NCBI RefSeq assembly: GCF_007991755.1
Contig: NZ_BJYY01000012.1
Location: forward strand, 1 to 64,000
From: Cellulomonas aerilata
GTDB lineage: Bacteria; Actinomycetota; Actinomycetes; Actinomycetales; Cellulomonadaceae
Reading direction: 5' to 3'
Length of the DNA: 64,000 nucleotides
Shown here one piece after another: positions 47,744 to 57,063 of this stretch. The notes below the pieces were generated by a model. That model ran no database searches and was not told where the DNA came from. It saw only the letters and a list, made by a program, of their open reading frames with translations. Positions within the stretch are counted from its first letter, which is position 1. Each line of letters begins with the position of its first letter. Position numbers and translations under genes: made by a program.

Positions 47744-48688
47744 TCAGATCCGGGCCAGGTCCGCGGCGCCGACGATGCCGGCCTCGTTGCCCATCGACGC
47801 CAGCATGATCTTGGCCTCGGGCCGGTGGCCGCGAGCCGAGAGCTGGTCGGCGAACGCGTGGCGGGCGGGGTCCAGCAGCAGGTCGCCGGCGGCGCCCACC
47901 CCACCCCCGATGACGACCAGCGCCGGGTCGAGCAGCGCCGCGACCGACGCGGCGCCCTCGCCGATCCACCGCCCGAGCTGCGCGAGCAGGTCGACGGCCA
48001 GGGGGTCGCCGTCCTGCGCGGCCTGGGTCACCTGCGGCCCGGTGAGGTCCTGCGCGTCCCCGCCCGCCAGGGCGAGCAGGGTGGCACCGCGCTCGGCGTC
48101 GACCACGATCGCGGCCTGGGCGTCGCGGACCAGCGCGCTGCCGGACGCGTACTGCTCCCAGCAGCCCTCGTGTCCGCAGCCGCAGTAGTGCCCGCCCGGG
48201 ACCACGCGCATGTGACCGACCTCGGCGGCCACACCCCAGGCGCCCCGCACGAGCTTGCCGCCGACGATCAGCGCCCCGCCCAGACCCGTGCCGACGGTCA
48301 GCATGAGCATGTCGTCGACGGCGCGGCCGGCCCCGAAGCGGAACTCCGCCCAGCCGGCGGCGTTGGCGTCGTTCTCCACCACGATGCGCACGTCGTCGTC
48401 GAGCAGCGCCCGGACGCGGTCCCGCAGCGGGTAGTCCCGCCAGGCGATGTTGGGGGCGAACAGCACGGTGGACCGCTCGGAGTTGACGAAGCCGGCCGCC
48501 GCCACGCCGATCGCCTGGACCTCGTAGCTCTGCGACAGCTCGGCGTAGACGTCGGCGACCGCGCGGTCGATGCTCGCGGCGTCGTCCGGCTCGGTGGCTC
48601 GGCGCGTCTGGGCGAGGATCGTGCCGTCCTCGTCGACCACACCGGCCGCGATCTTCGTCCCGCCGATGTCCACACCGATCGCGTGCAT
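47744..48688 (-). CDS. glk: ROK family glucokinase
   Basis: A 314-residue ROK-family sugar kinase. DIGGTK (7-12) is the phosphate-binding site, VENDANAAGWAEF holds the catalytic Asp, and GGHYCGCGHEGCWEQYASG carries the zinc site. ROK proteins of this length without an N-terminal HTH are glucokinases rather than repressors. Substrate could be glucose or another hexose. ATG 48688 gives the family N-terminus; AAGGAC is very close to it. It is convergent with the membrane-protein gene (17 bp). Confidence 0.92.
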   Translation of the reverse strand: MHAIGVDIGGTKIAAGVVDEDGTILAQTRRATEPDDAASIDRAVADVYAELSQSYEVQAIGVAAAGFVNSERSTVLFAPNIAWRDYPLRDRVRALLDDDVRIVVENDANAAGWAEFRFGAGRAVDDMLMLTVGTGLGGALIVGGKLVRGAWGVAAEVGHMRVVPGGHYCGCGHEGCWEQYASGSALVRDAQAAIVVDAERGATLLALAGGDAQDLTGPQVTQAAQDGDPLAVDLLAQLGRWIGEGAASVAALLDPALVVIGGGVGAAGDLLLDPARHAFADQLSARGHRPEAKIMLASMGNEAGIVGAADLARI

Positions 48689-48881
48689 GTCCGTCCTTGC
48701 TGTCCGGGGGCTGCGCCGGGTGGGCGCGGGGGTCACGGTACGCGGGCACCCGCGTGCCGGACGACGTCCAGCGTTGGGGTGAACCGACGCGACGAGGCTA
48801 ACGGTGCGCGCCACCGCCGGAGCAGGATGGACCGGCCACTATGGTCGTGGCCACTGTGACCAGACTGACGATGGAGCCAGC

Positions 48882-50696
48882 ATGGACGAGTTCCACACAC
48901 CACTTCTCGTGGACGTGGACCCCTCGCGGAACCTGAACGACCTCCTCGGTGAGCGGGTCCGGACCATGCCGGACGCCACCCTCGTCGAGCGCAAGGTCGG
49001 GGACCGGTGGCACCCCATGACGGCGCGCGAGTTCGACGCTGCGGTCGTCGCGGCGGCCAAGGGCCTGGTCGCGCGTGGCGTCCAGCCCGGGGACCGGGTC
49101 GGCATCATGTCCCGCACCCGCTACGAGTGGACCCTGCTGGACTGGGCGATCTGGGCCGCCGGCGCCGTCCCCATCCCGCTGTACGAGACCTCGTCGGCGG
49201 AGCAGGTGCACTGGATCCTCACCGACTCCGCCGTGTCGCTGCTGGTCGTCGAGACCGCCGCGCACGCCGCGACGGTGGCCTCCGTCCGGGCCGAGACCCC
49301 CGACCTGCGCGACGTCCTCGTCCTGGACGACGGCGCCGTGGACGCCCTCGTGGCCGACGGCGCCTCGGTCGGCGACGAGGAGATCGGCCGGCGACGTGGG
49401 CTCGCGGACCTGGCGGACGTCGCGACGATCATCTACACGTCCGGGACGACCGGCCGGCCCAAGGGCGCGGCGCTGACGCACGAGAACTTCTACGTGCTGA
49501 GCGTCAACGCCGTGAAGGGGCTGCACGAGGTCGTGGCCACGCCCGGCGCCCGCACGCTGCTGTTCATGCCGCTCGCGCACGTGTTCGCCCGGTTCGTCGA
49601 GGTGCTCGTGGTCGCCGCGGGCGCCGTGCTCGGGCACACGCCCGACACCAAGGACCTCCTGCCGGACCTGGGGACCTTCCGGCCGACGTTCATCCTGTCG
49701 GTGCCGCGCGTGTTCGAGAAGGTCTACAACTCCAGCGAGCAGAAGGCCGTCGCGGGCGGCAAGGGCGCGATCTTCCACCGCGCTGCCGACGCCGCCATCG
49801 CCTACTCCCGGGCGCTGGACACCCCCGGCGGCCCGGGCGTCGCCTTGCGCCTGAAGCACAGGGTCGCCGACGTGCTCGTGCTGTCCAAGCTGCGCGCCGC
49901 CCTGGGAGGTCAGGTGGAGTGGGCGATCTCCGGCGGGGCGCCGCTCGGGGAGCGGCTGGGCCACTTCTACCGCGGCGTGGGCCTGAAGGTGCTCGAGGGG
50001 TACGGGCTCACCGAGACCACCGCGCCGGCGACGGTCAACCTGCCGGGGCGGACGAAGATCGGCACCGTGGGGCCGCCGCTGCCGGGCACCGCCGTGCGGC
50101 TCGCGGCCGACGGTGAGATCGAGGTCAAGGGTCCGCACGTGTTCGCCGGGTACCACCAGAACCCGTCGGCGACCGCCGAGGCCTTCGACGACGGCTGGTT
50201 CCGCACGGGTGACCTGGGGTCCCTCGACGACGAGGGGTTCCTGCGGATCACCGGCCGCAAGAAGGAGATCATCGTGACGGCGGGCGGCAAGAACGTCGCG
50301 CCCGCGGTGCTCGAGGACCGGCTGCGCGCGCACCCGCTGGTCAGCCAGTGCGTGGTGGTCGGCGACCAGCGGCCCTTCATCGGCGCCCTGGTGACGCTCG
50401 ACCCGGAGGGGCTGCCGGGCTGGCTGGCCGCGCACGGTCACCCGGCGATGGACGTGGCGCAGGCACGCACCGCACCGGCCGTCGTGGCAGCGATCGACGA
50501 GGCGGTGGAGAAGGCGAACGCGGCCGTCTCGCGCGCGGAGTCGATCCGCAAGTACCGCGTGCTCGACACGGACCTCACCATCGCCAACGGGTACCTCACC
50601 CCCAAGATGAGCGTGAAGCGCAACGTGGTGCTCAAGGACTTCGCGGCCGAGATCGACGCGCTGTACGAGGGTCCGCCGCCGGCCGGCACGCACTGA
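48882..50696 (+). CDS. Long-chain fatty acid-CoA ligase (AMP-forming)
   Basis: A 604-residue ANL-superfamily enzyme. The ATP/AMP signature IIYTSGTTGRPKG, GYGLTETTAPA, DGWFRTGDLG and the C-terminal KMSVKRN lysine region are present. It fits the FadD15 group (Rv2187) by synteny. It activates fatty acids to acyl-CoA via acyl-AMP. GGAG lies 6 nt before ATG 48882; a TATGGT at 48840-48845 could be its promoter -10. It is convergent with the 84-residue Cys protein gene. Confidence 0.94.
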   Translation: MDEFHTPLLVDVDPSRNLNDLLGERVRTMPDATLVERKVGDRWHPMTAREFDAAVVAAAKGLVARGVQPGDRVGIMSRTRYEWTLLDWAIWAAGAVPIPLYETSSAEQVHWILTDSAVSLLVVETAAHAATVASVRAETPDLRDVLVLDDGAVDALVADGASVGDEEIGRRRGLADLADVATIIYTSGTTGRPKGAALTHENFYVLSVNAVKGLHEVVATPGARTLLFMPLAHVFARFVEVLVVAAGAVLGHTPDTKDLLPDLGTFRPTFILSVPRVFEKVYNSSEQKAVAGGKGAIFHRAADAAIAYSRALDTPGGPGVALRLKHRVADVLVLSKLRAALGGQVEWAISGGAPLGERLGHFYRGVGLKVLEGYGLTETTAPATVNLPGRTKIGTVGPPLPGTAVRLAADGEIEVKGPHVFAGYHQNPSATAEAFDDGWFRTGDLGSLDDEGFLRITGRKKEIIVTAGGKNVAPAVLEDRLRAHPLVSQCVVVGDQRPFIGALVTLDPEGLPGWLAAHGHPAMDVAQARTAPAVVAAIDEAVEKANAAVSRAESIRKYRVLDTDLTIANGYLTPKMSVKRNVVLKDFAAEIDALYEGPPPAGTH

Positions 50697-50698
50697 CG

Positions 50699-50715
50699 GC
50701 GCGCTGCCAGCGCGC
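50699..50715. terminator. Short terminator hairpin
   Basis: GCGCGCT (50699-50705) and AGCGCGC (50709-50715) with a 3-nt loop, 3 nt past the ligase stop. Confidence 0.4.
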
Positions 50716-50782
50716 GACCGGGCGGCGCTGCTCCGGTCGCCGTCGCCGGCGCTCGGGCGGCCGACCCGGTCGCCAACGCCCC

Positions 50783-51037
50783 TCACATCGCCCGCACCAT
50801 CCGCAGCGGCGGCACGAGCCCGGACGACGCGAGCACGTCGATCGCCGCGCGCTCGTCGTCGTCCAGGTCGACCGGCCGGCCGGCGGCGGACGCCGGCGCG
50901 TGCCGGTGAGCCGCCGCCGACGCAGACGTCGGAGGCCCGGGCCTGCCCGCGGGCCGGACCGGGATGGTCAGGAAGGTCACCACGCAGTCGGTGCAGGCAG
51001 CGCCTCGCACCGTGCAGCTGTCGCAGTCGATGATCAT
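50783..51037 (-). CDS. Small four-Cys conserved hypothetical protein
   Basis: An 84-residue protein starting MIIDCDSCTVRGAACTDC: four cysteines in two CxxC pairs within the first 18 residues, a likely zinc or redox knuckle, followed by a hydrophobic CVVTFLTIPV, an Ala-rich linker and an acidic helix (LDDDERAAIDVLASSGLVPPLRM). I recognise it only as a small actinobacterial family found beside the DEDD exonuclease gene; function unknown. No RBS; ATG 51037 lies 7 nt after TACCGT. Confidence 0.75.
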   Translation of the reverse strand: MIIDCDSCTVRGAACTDCVVTFLTIPVRPAGRPGPPTSASAAAHRHAPASAAGRPVDLDDDERAAIDVLASSGLVPPLRMVRAM

Positions 51038-51044
51038 GGCGGCG

Positions 51045-51050
51045 ACGGTA
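51045..51050 (-). promoter_or_regulatory. -10 element for the leaderless four-Cys gene
   Basis: TACCGT on the minus strand, 7 nt before ATG 51037. Confidence 0.55.
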
Positions 51051-51198
51051 GGCAGGGCCACCCACACGCACGTCCCCGGCGCCGGACGACCCGGGCGTCG
51101 CGACCCGCGTGGCGACGTCCGGGCCGGGTCACCCACCAGCCGACGGACCTTCCGACCCGCCCCGGCGTGCCACCGCCGGATGTGTCGGTGCCCCCGGT

Positions 51199-51204
51199 TA
51201 GCGT
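51199..51204 (+). promoter_or_regulatory. -10 element for the leaderless exonuclease gene
   Basis: TAGCGT, 7 nt before ATG 51212. Confidence 0.55.
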
Positions 51205-51211
51205 CCGCGGC

Positions 51212-53389
51212 ATGTTCCCGGCTCGCACCCTCGTCCCCGACCCACCCCGGTCCACGGGTGGCGGCGCACCCGTGCAGCTCACGCTCGACGACCTGGGCAC
51301 ACCGCTGCGCGACGTCACGTTCGTCGTCGTCGACCTCGAGACGACCGGCGGCACCCCGGGGGCCGACGCGATCACCGAGATCGGCGCGGTGAAGGTCCGC
51401 GGCGGTGAGGTCCTCGGCGAGTTCCAGACCCTCGTCAACCCCGGCACCCCGGTGCCGGCGTTCATCTCGACGCTCACGGGCATCACCACCGGCATGGTCG
51501 CCGGGGCACCGCGGATCGCCCAGGTCCTGCCGAGCTTCCTGGAGTTCGCCCGTGGCGCCGTCCTGGTCGCCCACAACGCCCCGTTCGACGTCGGCTTCCT
51601 CAAGGCGGCCGCCTCCGCGAGCGGCTACCCCTGGCCGGGGAACCAGGTGGTCGACACCGTCCGGCTGGCCCGCCGCGTGGTCCTGCGCGACGAGGCGCCC
51701 AACCACAAGCTCGGCACGCTGGCCGCCCTCTTCGGGGCGTCGGTCACGCCGGACCACCGCGCGCTCTCCGACGCCCGGGCCACGGTGGACGTCCTGCACG
51801 CCCTCCTCTCGCGCCTCGCGCCGCTGGGCATCACGCACCTGGAGGACCTCGCCACGGCGTCGGACCCGGTCCCGCCCGACGTGCGACGCAAGCGGCACCT
51901 CGCCACCGACCTGCCCGACGCCCCGGGTGTGTACCTCTTCCGCGGTCCGGGCGAGGAGGTGCTCTACGTGGGGACGTCGACGTCCATCCGCAAGCGCGTG
52001 CGCACCTACTTCACCGCCGCGGAGAAGCGCGGCCGCATGACGGAGATGGTCCGAATCGCGCACGCGGTGACACCCGTGGTCTGCGCGACGACGCTCGAGG
52101 CGCGGGTGCGCGAGCTGCGGCTCATCGCCGAGCACTCCCCCCGCTACAACCGCCGGTCGCGGTTCCCGGAGCGGATGCCGTGGGTCCGGCTCGTGCACGG
52201 CGCCAGCCCCCGGCTGAAGGTCGTGCGCGACGTCGTCCCCGGCGCACCGCACATCGGTCCGTTCAGCTCCCGCGGTGCCGCCCAGCAGGCGGTCGACGCG
52301 CTGCACTCCGCATTCGGCGCGCGGACACCGGGCACCCGGGCGCCGGAGATGCTCGACGCCGAGGCGGCCGCGCGCGTCCACGCCGCCATGACGACGGACC
52401 CCGGGCCGGTCGTGGACAGCCACGCCGCCCGGATCGCACGACTGGTCGCGCAGGAGCGCTTCGAGGAGGCGGCCGACGTCCGGGACCGGCTCGAGACCTT
52501 CCTGCGGGGCGCGGCGCGCGTGCAGCGCCTCATGCCGCTGGCGGCCTGCGAGGAGCTCGTGGCCGCCCGCCGGGCCGAGCGCGGCGGCTGGGAGATCGTC
52601 CTCGTGCGCCACGGACGCCTGGCCGGTACCGCGGCGGTGGACGCGCGCACCGACCCGCGTCCGGCGATCGAGTCGCTGCGGCTGACCGCCGAGCACGTGC
52701 CCGCGCCCGTCGCCCCCGCGCCGGCCGCGCACCCCGAGGAGACCGACCTGGTGCTGGAGTGGCTGGACTCCCCCGGCGTCCGACTGGTCGACGTCCGGCC
52801 CGAGGTGGCCGAGGTGCCCGCCCGCAGCTGCCCCGTGCGTGGGGCGCAGGCGTTCACGGAGACCGGACGCGTCGCGCAGGCGGTCGCCTGCGCCATGGAG
52901 GACGCACCGCCGGCCACGTCGGCGTCGTGGACCGTGACGGCCTCGTCGCCGGCGCCGACGGCGATCGCAGCGGCCGCTCCCGGCTCGGCGGCCGCCCCCG
53001 ACGCAGCGGCCGCCTCGGACGCGACGCCCGCCCTCCGCGCCGCGCCGCGCCCTGGAACCAGGCCCGCCTCTGCCGCTGCACCAGCCCCTGCCGCCGCGTC
53101 GGTGATCGCCGCGGTGGCCGTAGCAGCGGCGGTGTCGGCGTCCGCCTCGGCCGGGGTTCCTGCCGTCCAGCCGGCGTCGGAGATTCCCGCCGCGCAGCCG
53201 GCGTCCGGGGTGCCTGCCGTCCAGCCGGCGTCCGCCGACGCCCGTGATCCCGTCGACCAGGTCGCGGACAGCGTGCTGCCGACGCTCCGTGCCGTGCCCG
53301 ACCGCCTGCCGGAGGGCGTGCCGGAGGGCGTGCCGGACCTCCCGGTGGGGTCCGACCCCGTCGGTGCCTCGGGCACCGGCGCGGCATGA
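51212..53389 (+). CDS. DEDD exonuclease fused to a UvrC-like GIY-YIG endonuclease
   Basis: A 725-residue nuclease. The N-terminal DnaQ-type 3'-5' exonuclease has VDLETTGG (D41, E43), AHNAPFDVGFL and ALSDARATVDVL. A GIY-YIG domain (about 225-310) begins GVYLFRGPGEEVLYVGTS, and a UVR motif (LVAQERFEEAADVRDRLE) follows, as in UvrC and Cho. The family (Rv2191-like) is expected to act in nucleotide excision repair. The last 150 residues are an Ala/Pro-rich, repetitive tail with three copies of a PA-x-QPAS unit, unusual for a nuclease. No RBS; leaderless spacing. Confidence 0.9.
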   Translation: MFPARTLVPDPPRSTGGGAPVQLTLDDLGTPLRDVTFVVVDLETTGGTPGADAITEIGAVKVRGGEVLGEFQTLVNPGTPVPAFISTLTGITTGMVAGAPRIAQVLPSFLEFARGAVLVAHNAPFDVGFLKAAASASGYPWPGNQVVDTVRLARRVVLRDEAPNHKLGTLAALFGASVTPDHRALSDARATVDVLHALLSRLAPLGITHLEDLATASDPVPPDVRRKRHLATDLPDAPGVYLFRGPGEEVLYVGTSTSIRKRVRTYFTAAEKRGRMTEMVRIAHAVTPVVCATTLEARVRELRLIAEHSPRYNRRSRFPERMPWVRLVHGASPRLKVVRDVVPGAPHIGPFSSRGAAQQAVDALHSAFGARTPGTRAPEMLDAEAAARVHAAMTTDPGPVVDSHAARIARLVAQERFEEAADVRDRLETFLRGAARVQRLMPLAACEELVAARRAERGGWEIVLVRHGRLAGTAAVDARTDPRPAIESLRLTAEHVPAPVAPAPAAHPEETDLVLEWLDSPGVRLVDVRPEVAEVPARSCPVRGAQAFTETGRVAQAVACAMEDAPPATSASWTVTASSPAPTAIAAAAPGSAAAPDAAAASDATPALRAAPRPGTRPASAAAPAPAAASVIAAVAVAAAVSASASAGVPAVQPASEIPAAQPASGVPAVQPASADARDPVDQVADSVLPTLRAVPDRLPEGVPEGVPDLPVGSDPVGASGTGAA

Positions 53390-53432
53390 TGGTGCGGTCC
53401 GCCGGGCGGCGGCGCACGACGAAGGGACTCGC

Positions 53433-53714
53433 ATGCTGACAGCCATGGTCCTCATCGACGTCGACGCCGGGGTGATCCCCGAGGTCGCCGCGCGGATCGC
53501 GGACGTGACCGGGGTCAGCGAGGTCTACTCCGTCACCGGGGAGGTCGACCTCATCGCGATGGTGCGGGTGCGCGAGCACGACGCTCTCGCGGACGTCATC
53601 GCGGACAAGATCAGCAAGGTCCCCGGGGTGCTGCGCACGCAGACGTACATCGCCTTCCGGACCTACTCCAAGCACGACCTCGAGCAGGCGTTCTCGCTCG
53701 GGCTCGAGGACTGA
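53433..53714 (+). CDS. Stand-alone Lrp/AsnC ligand-binding (RAM) domain protein
   Basis: A 93-residue protein consisting of a single RAM domain without the DNA-binding HTH. The family signature VTGEVDLIAMVRVREHDALADVI is present, as is RTQTYIAFRTYSKHDLEQAF. Such proteins bind amino acids and may assemble as decamers or modulate full-length Lrp proteins. The exact ligand is unknown. GAAGGGA precedes the ATG. It is convergent with trpD. Confidence 0.9.
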   Translation: MLTAMVLIDVDAGVIPEVAARIADVTGVSEVYSVTGEVDLIAMVRVREHDALADVIADKISKVPGVLRTQTYIAFRTYSKHDLEQAFSLGLED

Positions 53715-53778
53715 GGCACGTCGCCGGCCGTCGCCCCGGGCGCCGGCTCGGCGGCAGCCCGCCACCCCGCCCGGACGG

Positions 53779-54819
53779 TCAGGCGCTCGCCTCGCGCCAG
53801 CGCTCCAGTACCGTCGCCGCAGCCCCCTCGTCCACCGCGCGACCGGCCACCTCCATGCCGGCCGCCAGCCGCTCCGTCAACGTCCCGCGCGCCGTGACGA
53901 CCGAGCCGTCGGCGACCAGGGCCGCCGCCGCGTTGAGCAGCACCGCGTCGCGGACCGGCCCGCGCTCGCCGTCGAGCAGCCGGCGCGCCACGCCGGCGTT
54001 GTGGGCGGCGTCCGCGCCGCGCAGGTCGCCGACCGTGGCCGGCGGCAGACCGAGGTCCGCGACCGAGTCCAGCACGCACTCCGTCACGCCGCCGTCGCGG
54101 ACCTCCCACACGCGCGACGTCGCGGTGGGCGCGAGCTCGTCGAGGCCGTCCTCACCGCGGAAGACCAGGGCGTCGGTCCCCCGGGACGCGAAGACGCCGG
54201 CCATCAGCGCCGCCATCCGCGCGTCCGCGACGCCGACCGCCGTCGCCGCCGGGGCGGCCGGGTTCGTCATCGGCCCGAGGAAGTTGAAGGCGGTGGCGAT
54301 GCCCAGCTCCCGGCGCACGACGGCCGCGTGCCGCATCGAGGGGTGGAACGCCCCGGCGAAGCAGAACGTGATGCCGACCTCGCCGGCGATCTCGGCGACC
54401 CGGTGCGCCGGCTGGTCCAGGCGGATGCCGAGCGCCTCCAGCACGTCGGCGGACCCGGACGACGAGGACGACGCCCGGTTCCCGTGCTTGACGACGGTCG
54501 TCCCGGTGCCCGCCACGACGAGCGCCGCCATCGTGGAGATGTTCACGGTGTGCGCGCGGTCCCCGCCGGTCCCCACCAGGTCCACCGTCCGGCCGGGCAC
54601 CTCGATGCGCACCGCGTGCGCGAGCATCGTGTCGGCCAGGGCGGTGAGCTCCTCGACCGTCTCGCCCTTGGCTCGCAGGGCGACCAGGAACCCGGCGAGG
54701 CGCGCCGGCGACGCGCTGCCGGTCATCACCTCGGCCATCGCCCAGGACGTCTCCTCGGCCGTCAGGTCCTGCCCCGCGACGAGACCGGCGAGGATCCCGG
54801 ACCAGGTCGGCGGCGTCAT
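53779..54819 (-). CDS. trpD: Anthranilate phosphoribosyltransferase
   Basis: A 346-residue enzyme of tryptophan synthesis, adding the phosphoribosyl group of PRPP to anthranilate. Conserved GTGGD in [36 protein letters not shown], and [20 protein letters not shown] are all present. ATG overlaps the stop of the upstream receiver-like gene by 4 nt (ATGA). Synteny agrees with Rv2192c, standing apart from other trp genes. Confidence 0.95.
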   Translation of the reverse strand: MTPPTWSGILAGLVAGQDLTAEETSWAMAEVMTGSASPARLAGFLVALRAKGETVEELTALADTMLAHAVRIEVPGRTVDLVGTGGDRAHTVNISTMAALVVAGTGTTVVKHGNRASSSSSGSADVLEALGIRLDQPAHRVAEIAGEVGITFCFAGAFHPSMRHAAVVRRELGIATAFNFLGPMTNPAAPAATAVGVADARMAALMAGVFASRGTDALVFRGEDGLDELAPTATSRVWEVRDGGVTECVLDSVADLGLPPATVGDLRGADAAHNAGVARRLLDGERGPVRDAVLLNAAAALVADGSVVTARGTLTERLAAGMEVAGRAVDEGAAATVLERWREASA

Positions 54820-55253
54820 CCCTGGGCCACCTGCCGGCCCACGAGGCGGGCGACGACGCGCTGCAGCTCGACCGGGTCGAGGGGGTGGGACAGCACGGCG
54901 TCGGCCAACGACCAGGACGCCAGCCACGCGTCCTGCGGCCGGCCGGTCAGGACCAGCACGGGCGGGCAGCTGAACACCTCGTGCTTGAGCTGGCGGCACA
55001 GACCCATGCCGCCGGACTTCGCCGCCTCGCCGTCGAGGATGAGCAGGTCGAGGCCACCGGCGTCCGCGGTCTCGACCACGACGGTGTGCGTCGCGGCCTC
55101 GACCCACTCGATGTCCGGCGCGCCCTTGGACAGGCGTCGGCCGACCGCGAGCCGGACCTGCGCCCGGGTGTCGACGTCGTCGCTGTACAGCAGCACGCGC
55201 GGTGCCCGCTGGGAGGACGCCGCGCCGGTCACCCCGGTGAGCTCGCTGGTCAT
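54816..55253 (-). CDS. Degenerate response-regulator receiver protein
   Basis: A 145-residue CheY-like fold. The acidic pocket (D25, D26), the phosphoacceptor position D74 (LILDGE) and T103 (VLTGR) remain, but the Lys of the KP motif is replaced by His123 (SHPLDP). No output domain exists. Phosphorylation may be lost or unusual. No histidine kinase lies nearby. GGAG is 8 nt before ATG 55253. It is translationally coupled to trpD, so it may tune that enzyme or its synthesis (inference). Confidence 0.8.
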   Translation of the reverse strand: MTSELTGVTGAASSQRAPRVLLYSDDVDTRAQVRLAVGRRLSKGAPDIEWVEAATHTVVVETADAGGLDLLILDGEAAKSGGMGLCRQLKHEVFSCPPVLVLTGRPQDAWLASWSLADAVLSHPLDPVELQRVVARLVGRQVAQG

Positions 55254-55299
55254 GCCCGCTCCGATCCTCGACGTACGCGTGTGGCTGGCATCTTGGCAC

Positions 55300-55387
55300 G
55301 CCCGCACCCGCGTCCGGTGCGCGACGGAGCCGGTCGCGCACGTGCCCGCACCCGCGTCCGGTGCGCGACGGCGCCGGTCGCGCCCGT
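55300..55387. repeat. 44-bp tandem hairpin repeat upstream of ctaE
   Basis: Two 44-bp units (55300-55343, 55344-55387) agree at 42 of 44 positions; a third partial copy follows. Each holds an inverted repeat GTGCGCGAC...GTCGCGCAC (55317-55341 in unit 1, 9-bp stem with 7-nt loop; one mismatch in unit 2). They lie in the 309-bp gene-free gap 55254-55562 between the divergent receiver-like gene and ctaE. The rest of the gap shows only the ctaE -10. Confidence 0.8.
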
Positions 55388-55549
55388 GCCCGCCCACCCG
55401 TCGACGCGGCCGCCGGGGCACCCGCCCGGCAGGCAGCGGACCGTCGTCCACGACTACGGCGCAGCCGACGGGCACGGATGCGCGTGACGGTGTGACATTT
55501 GCCGCCCCGCGCGCCGCCGCACTGGCGCTCTTCTTCACAGCTTCTCCCC

Positions 55550-55555
55550 CATAAT
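55550..55555 (+). promoter_or_regulatory. -10 element for leaderless ctaE
   Basis: CATAAT, 7 nt before GTG 55563. No good -35 is seen. The upstream ATG at 55554 lies inside this hexamer and is not a likely start. Confidence 0.6.
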
Positions 55556-55562
55556 GGGCAAC

Positions 55563-56201
55563 GTGTCGACCGCAACGGCTGCCTCCAGCACCTCCGTCCA
55601 CGTGAGCGTGAACCGACCGAACCCCGTGTCGGTCGGCACGATCGTGTGGCTCGCCAGCGAGCTGATGTTCTTCGCCGGCCTCTTCGCCATGTACTTCACG
55701 CTCCGCGCACAGGTCCCGGAGGTGTGGGCCGAGCGGACCGAGATGCTCAACCTGACCTTCGCGGCCATCAACACCACCGTCCTGGTCCTGTCGTCGGTGA
55801 CGTGCCAGCTCGGCGTGTGGGCGGCGGAGCGGTTCCAGCCCCGGCGTACCGGGTCGATCTTCGCCGTGGGCCACTGGGGCATGAACGAGTGGATGACCCT
55901 GACGTACCTCATGGGCGCCTTCTTCATCGGCGGCCAGCTGTACGAGTACGCGGAGCTGGTCCAGGAGGGCCTGACCATCTCCTCGAGCCCGTACGGCTCG
56001 GTCTTCTACCTCACGACCGGCTTCCACGGTCTGCACGTCATCGGCGGTCTGATCGCCTTCCTCTTCCTCCTGGGCCGCTCGTTCAGCGCCAAGCGCTTCG
56101 GTCACCACGAGGCCACGACGGCGATCGTCGTGTCGTACTACTGGCACTTCGTCGACGTCGTCTGGATCGCCCTGTTCGCGGTGATCTACCTGCTGCGCTG
56201 A
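55563..56201 (+). CDS. ctaE: Cytochrome c oxidase subunit III
   Basis: A 212-residue inner-membrane subunit with five predicted helices. Family signatures [29 protein letters not shown] near the N-terminus and [29 protein letters not shown] near the C-terminus are intact. It is part of the aa3 oxidase in the bc1-aa3 supercomplex and is first in the ctaE-qcrCAB run. GTG start set by leaderless spacing. Confidence 0.97.
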   Translation: MSTATAASSTSVHVSVNRPNPVSVGTIVWLASELMFFAGLFAMYFTLRAQVPEVWAERTEMLNLTFAAINTTVLVLSSVTCQLGVWAAERFQPRRTGSIFAVGHWGMNEWMTLTYLMGAFFIGGQLYEYAELVQEGLTISSSPYGSVFYLTTGFHGLHVIGGLIAFLFLLGRSFSAKRFGHHEATTAIVVSYYWHFVDVVWIALFAVIYLLR

Positions 56202-56283
56202 GCGCCTGGTCACGGACCGGCCACACGCCGACCGTGCCGCCCCACCGCCCCACCTCCCCGATCAGCGAGACGAGGACCCATCC

Positions 56284-57063
56284 GTGAAGGCACTTGCAGC
56301 CCGCAGGCACCACCGGTCAGCCCCGGTCGTGCTCCTCCTGCTGGCGCTGCTGGTCACCGGCGGCCTGTACGCCGCACTCGCGCCCACCCCGGCCGGCGCG
56401 GCCGAGGCGAGCGAGAGTGACATCCAGACCGGCTCCGACCTGTTCAAGGCGAACTGCGCCACCTGCCACGGCATGAGCGCCGAGGGGACGCAGGACGCGC
56501 CGTCGCTCATCGGCGTCGGCGCCGCCTCGGTGGACTTCCAGGTCGGCACCGGCCGCATGCCGATGGAGAACAACGGGCCGCAGGCCCTCGCCAAGCCGCC
56601 GCAGTTCACCGACGAGCAGGTCGCGCAGCTGGCGGCGTACGTCGCCTCGCTGGGCCCCGGCCCGGCCATCCCCACGGCCGAGCAGATCGACCCGGAGCAG
56701 GGCGACGAGGCCAACGGCATGCAGATCTTCCGCACCAACTGCGCGATGTGCCACAACGCCGTCGGCGCCGGCGGTGCGCTGTCCGAGGGCAAGTTCGCCC
56801 CGTCGCTGTGGGACAGCAGCCCGAAGGTCATCTACGAGGCCATGGTCACCGGGCCGCAGGCCATGCCCGTCTTCAACGACGCGAACCTCACGCCCGACGA
56901 GAAGCGCGACGTCATCTCCTACATCGTCGCCCAGCGCGTCGGCAGCCCCGGTGGCGCCGAGCTCGGGGCGCTCGGACCGGTCACCGAGGGCCTGTGGGCC
57001 TGGGTCATCGGTATCGGTCTGCTCATCGCGTGCAGTGTCTGGATCGGAGCCAAGTCCTCGTGA
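56284..57063 (+). CDS. qcrC: Diheme cytochrome c subunit of the bc1 complex
   Basis: A 259-residue membrane-anchored cytochrome c1 of the actinobacterial diheme type. N-terminal helix (about 14-32), heme motifs CATCH (58-62) and CAMCH (153-157), and a C-terminal helix. The second heme replaces soluble cytochrome c and passes electrons straight to the CuA site of CtaC. The GTG start at 56284 is preceded by GAGACGAGGA. The stop overlaps qcrA by 4 nt. Confidence 0.97.
   Translation: MKALAARRHHRSAPVVLLLLALLVTGGLYAALAPTPAGAAEASESDIQTGSDLFKANCATCHGMSAEGTQDAPSLIGVGAASVDFQVGTGRMPMENNGPQALAKPPQFTDEQVAQLAAYVASLGPGPAIPTAEQIDPEQGDEANGMQIFRTNCAMCHNAVGAGGALSEGKFAPSLWDSSPKVIYEAMVTGPQAMPVFNDANLTPDEKRDVISYIVAQRVGSPGGAELGALGPVTEGLWAWVIGIGLLIACSVWIGAKSS

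Noticed and set aside
55554-56201. ATG 55554 as the ctaE start
   Set aside because: It lies within the CATAAT -10; GTG 55563 has the 7-nt leaderless spacing.
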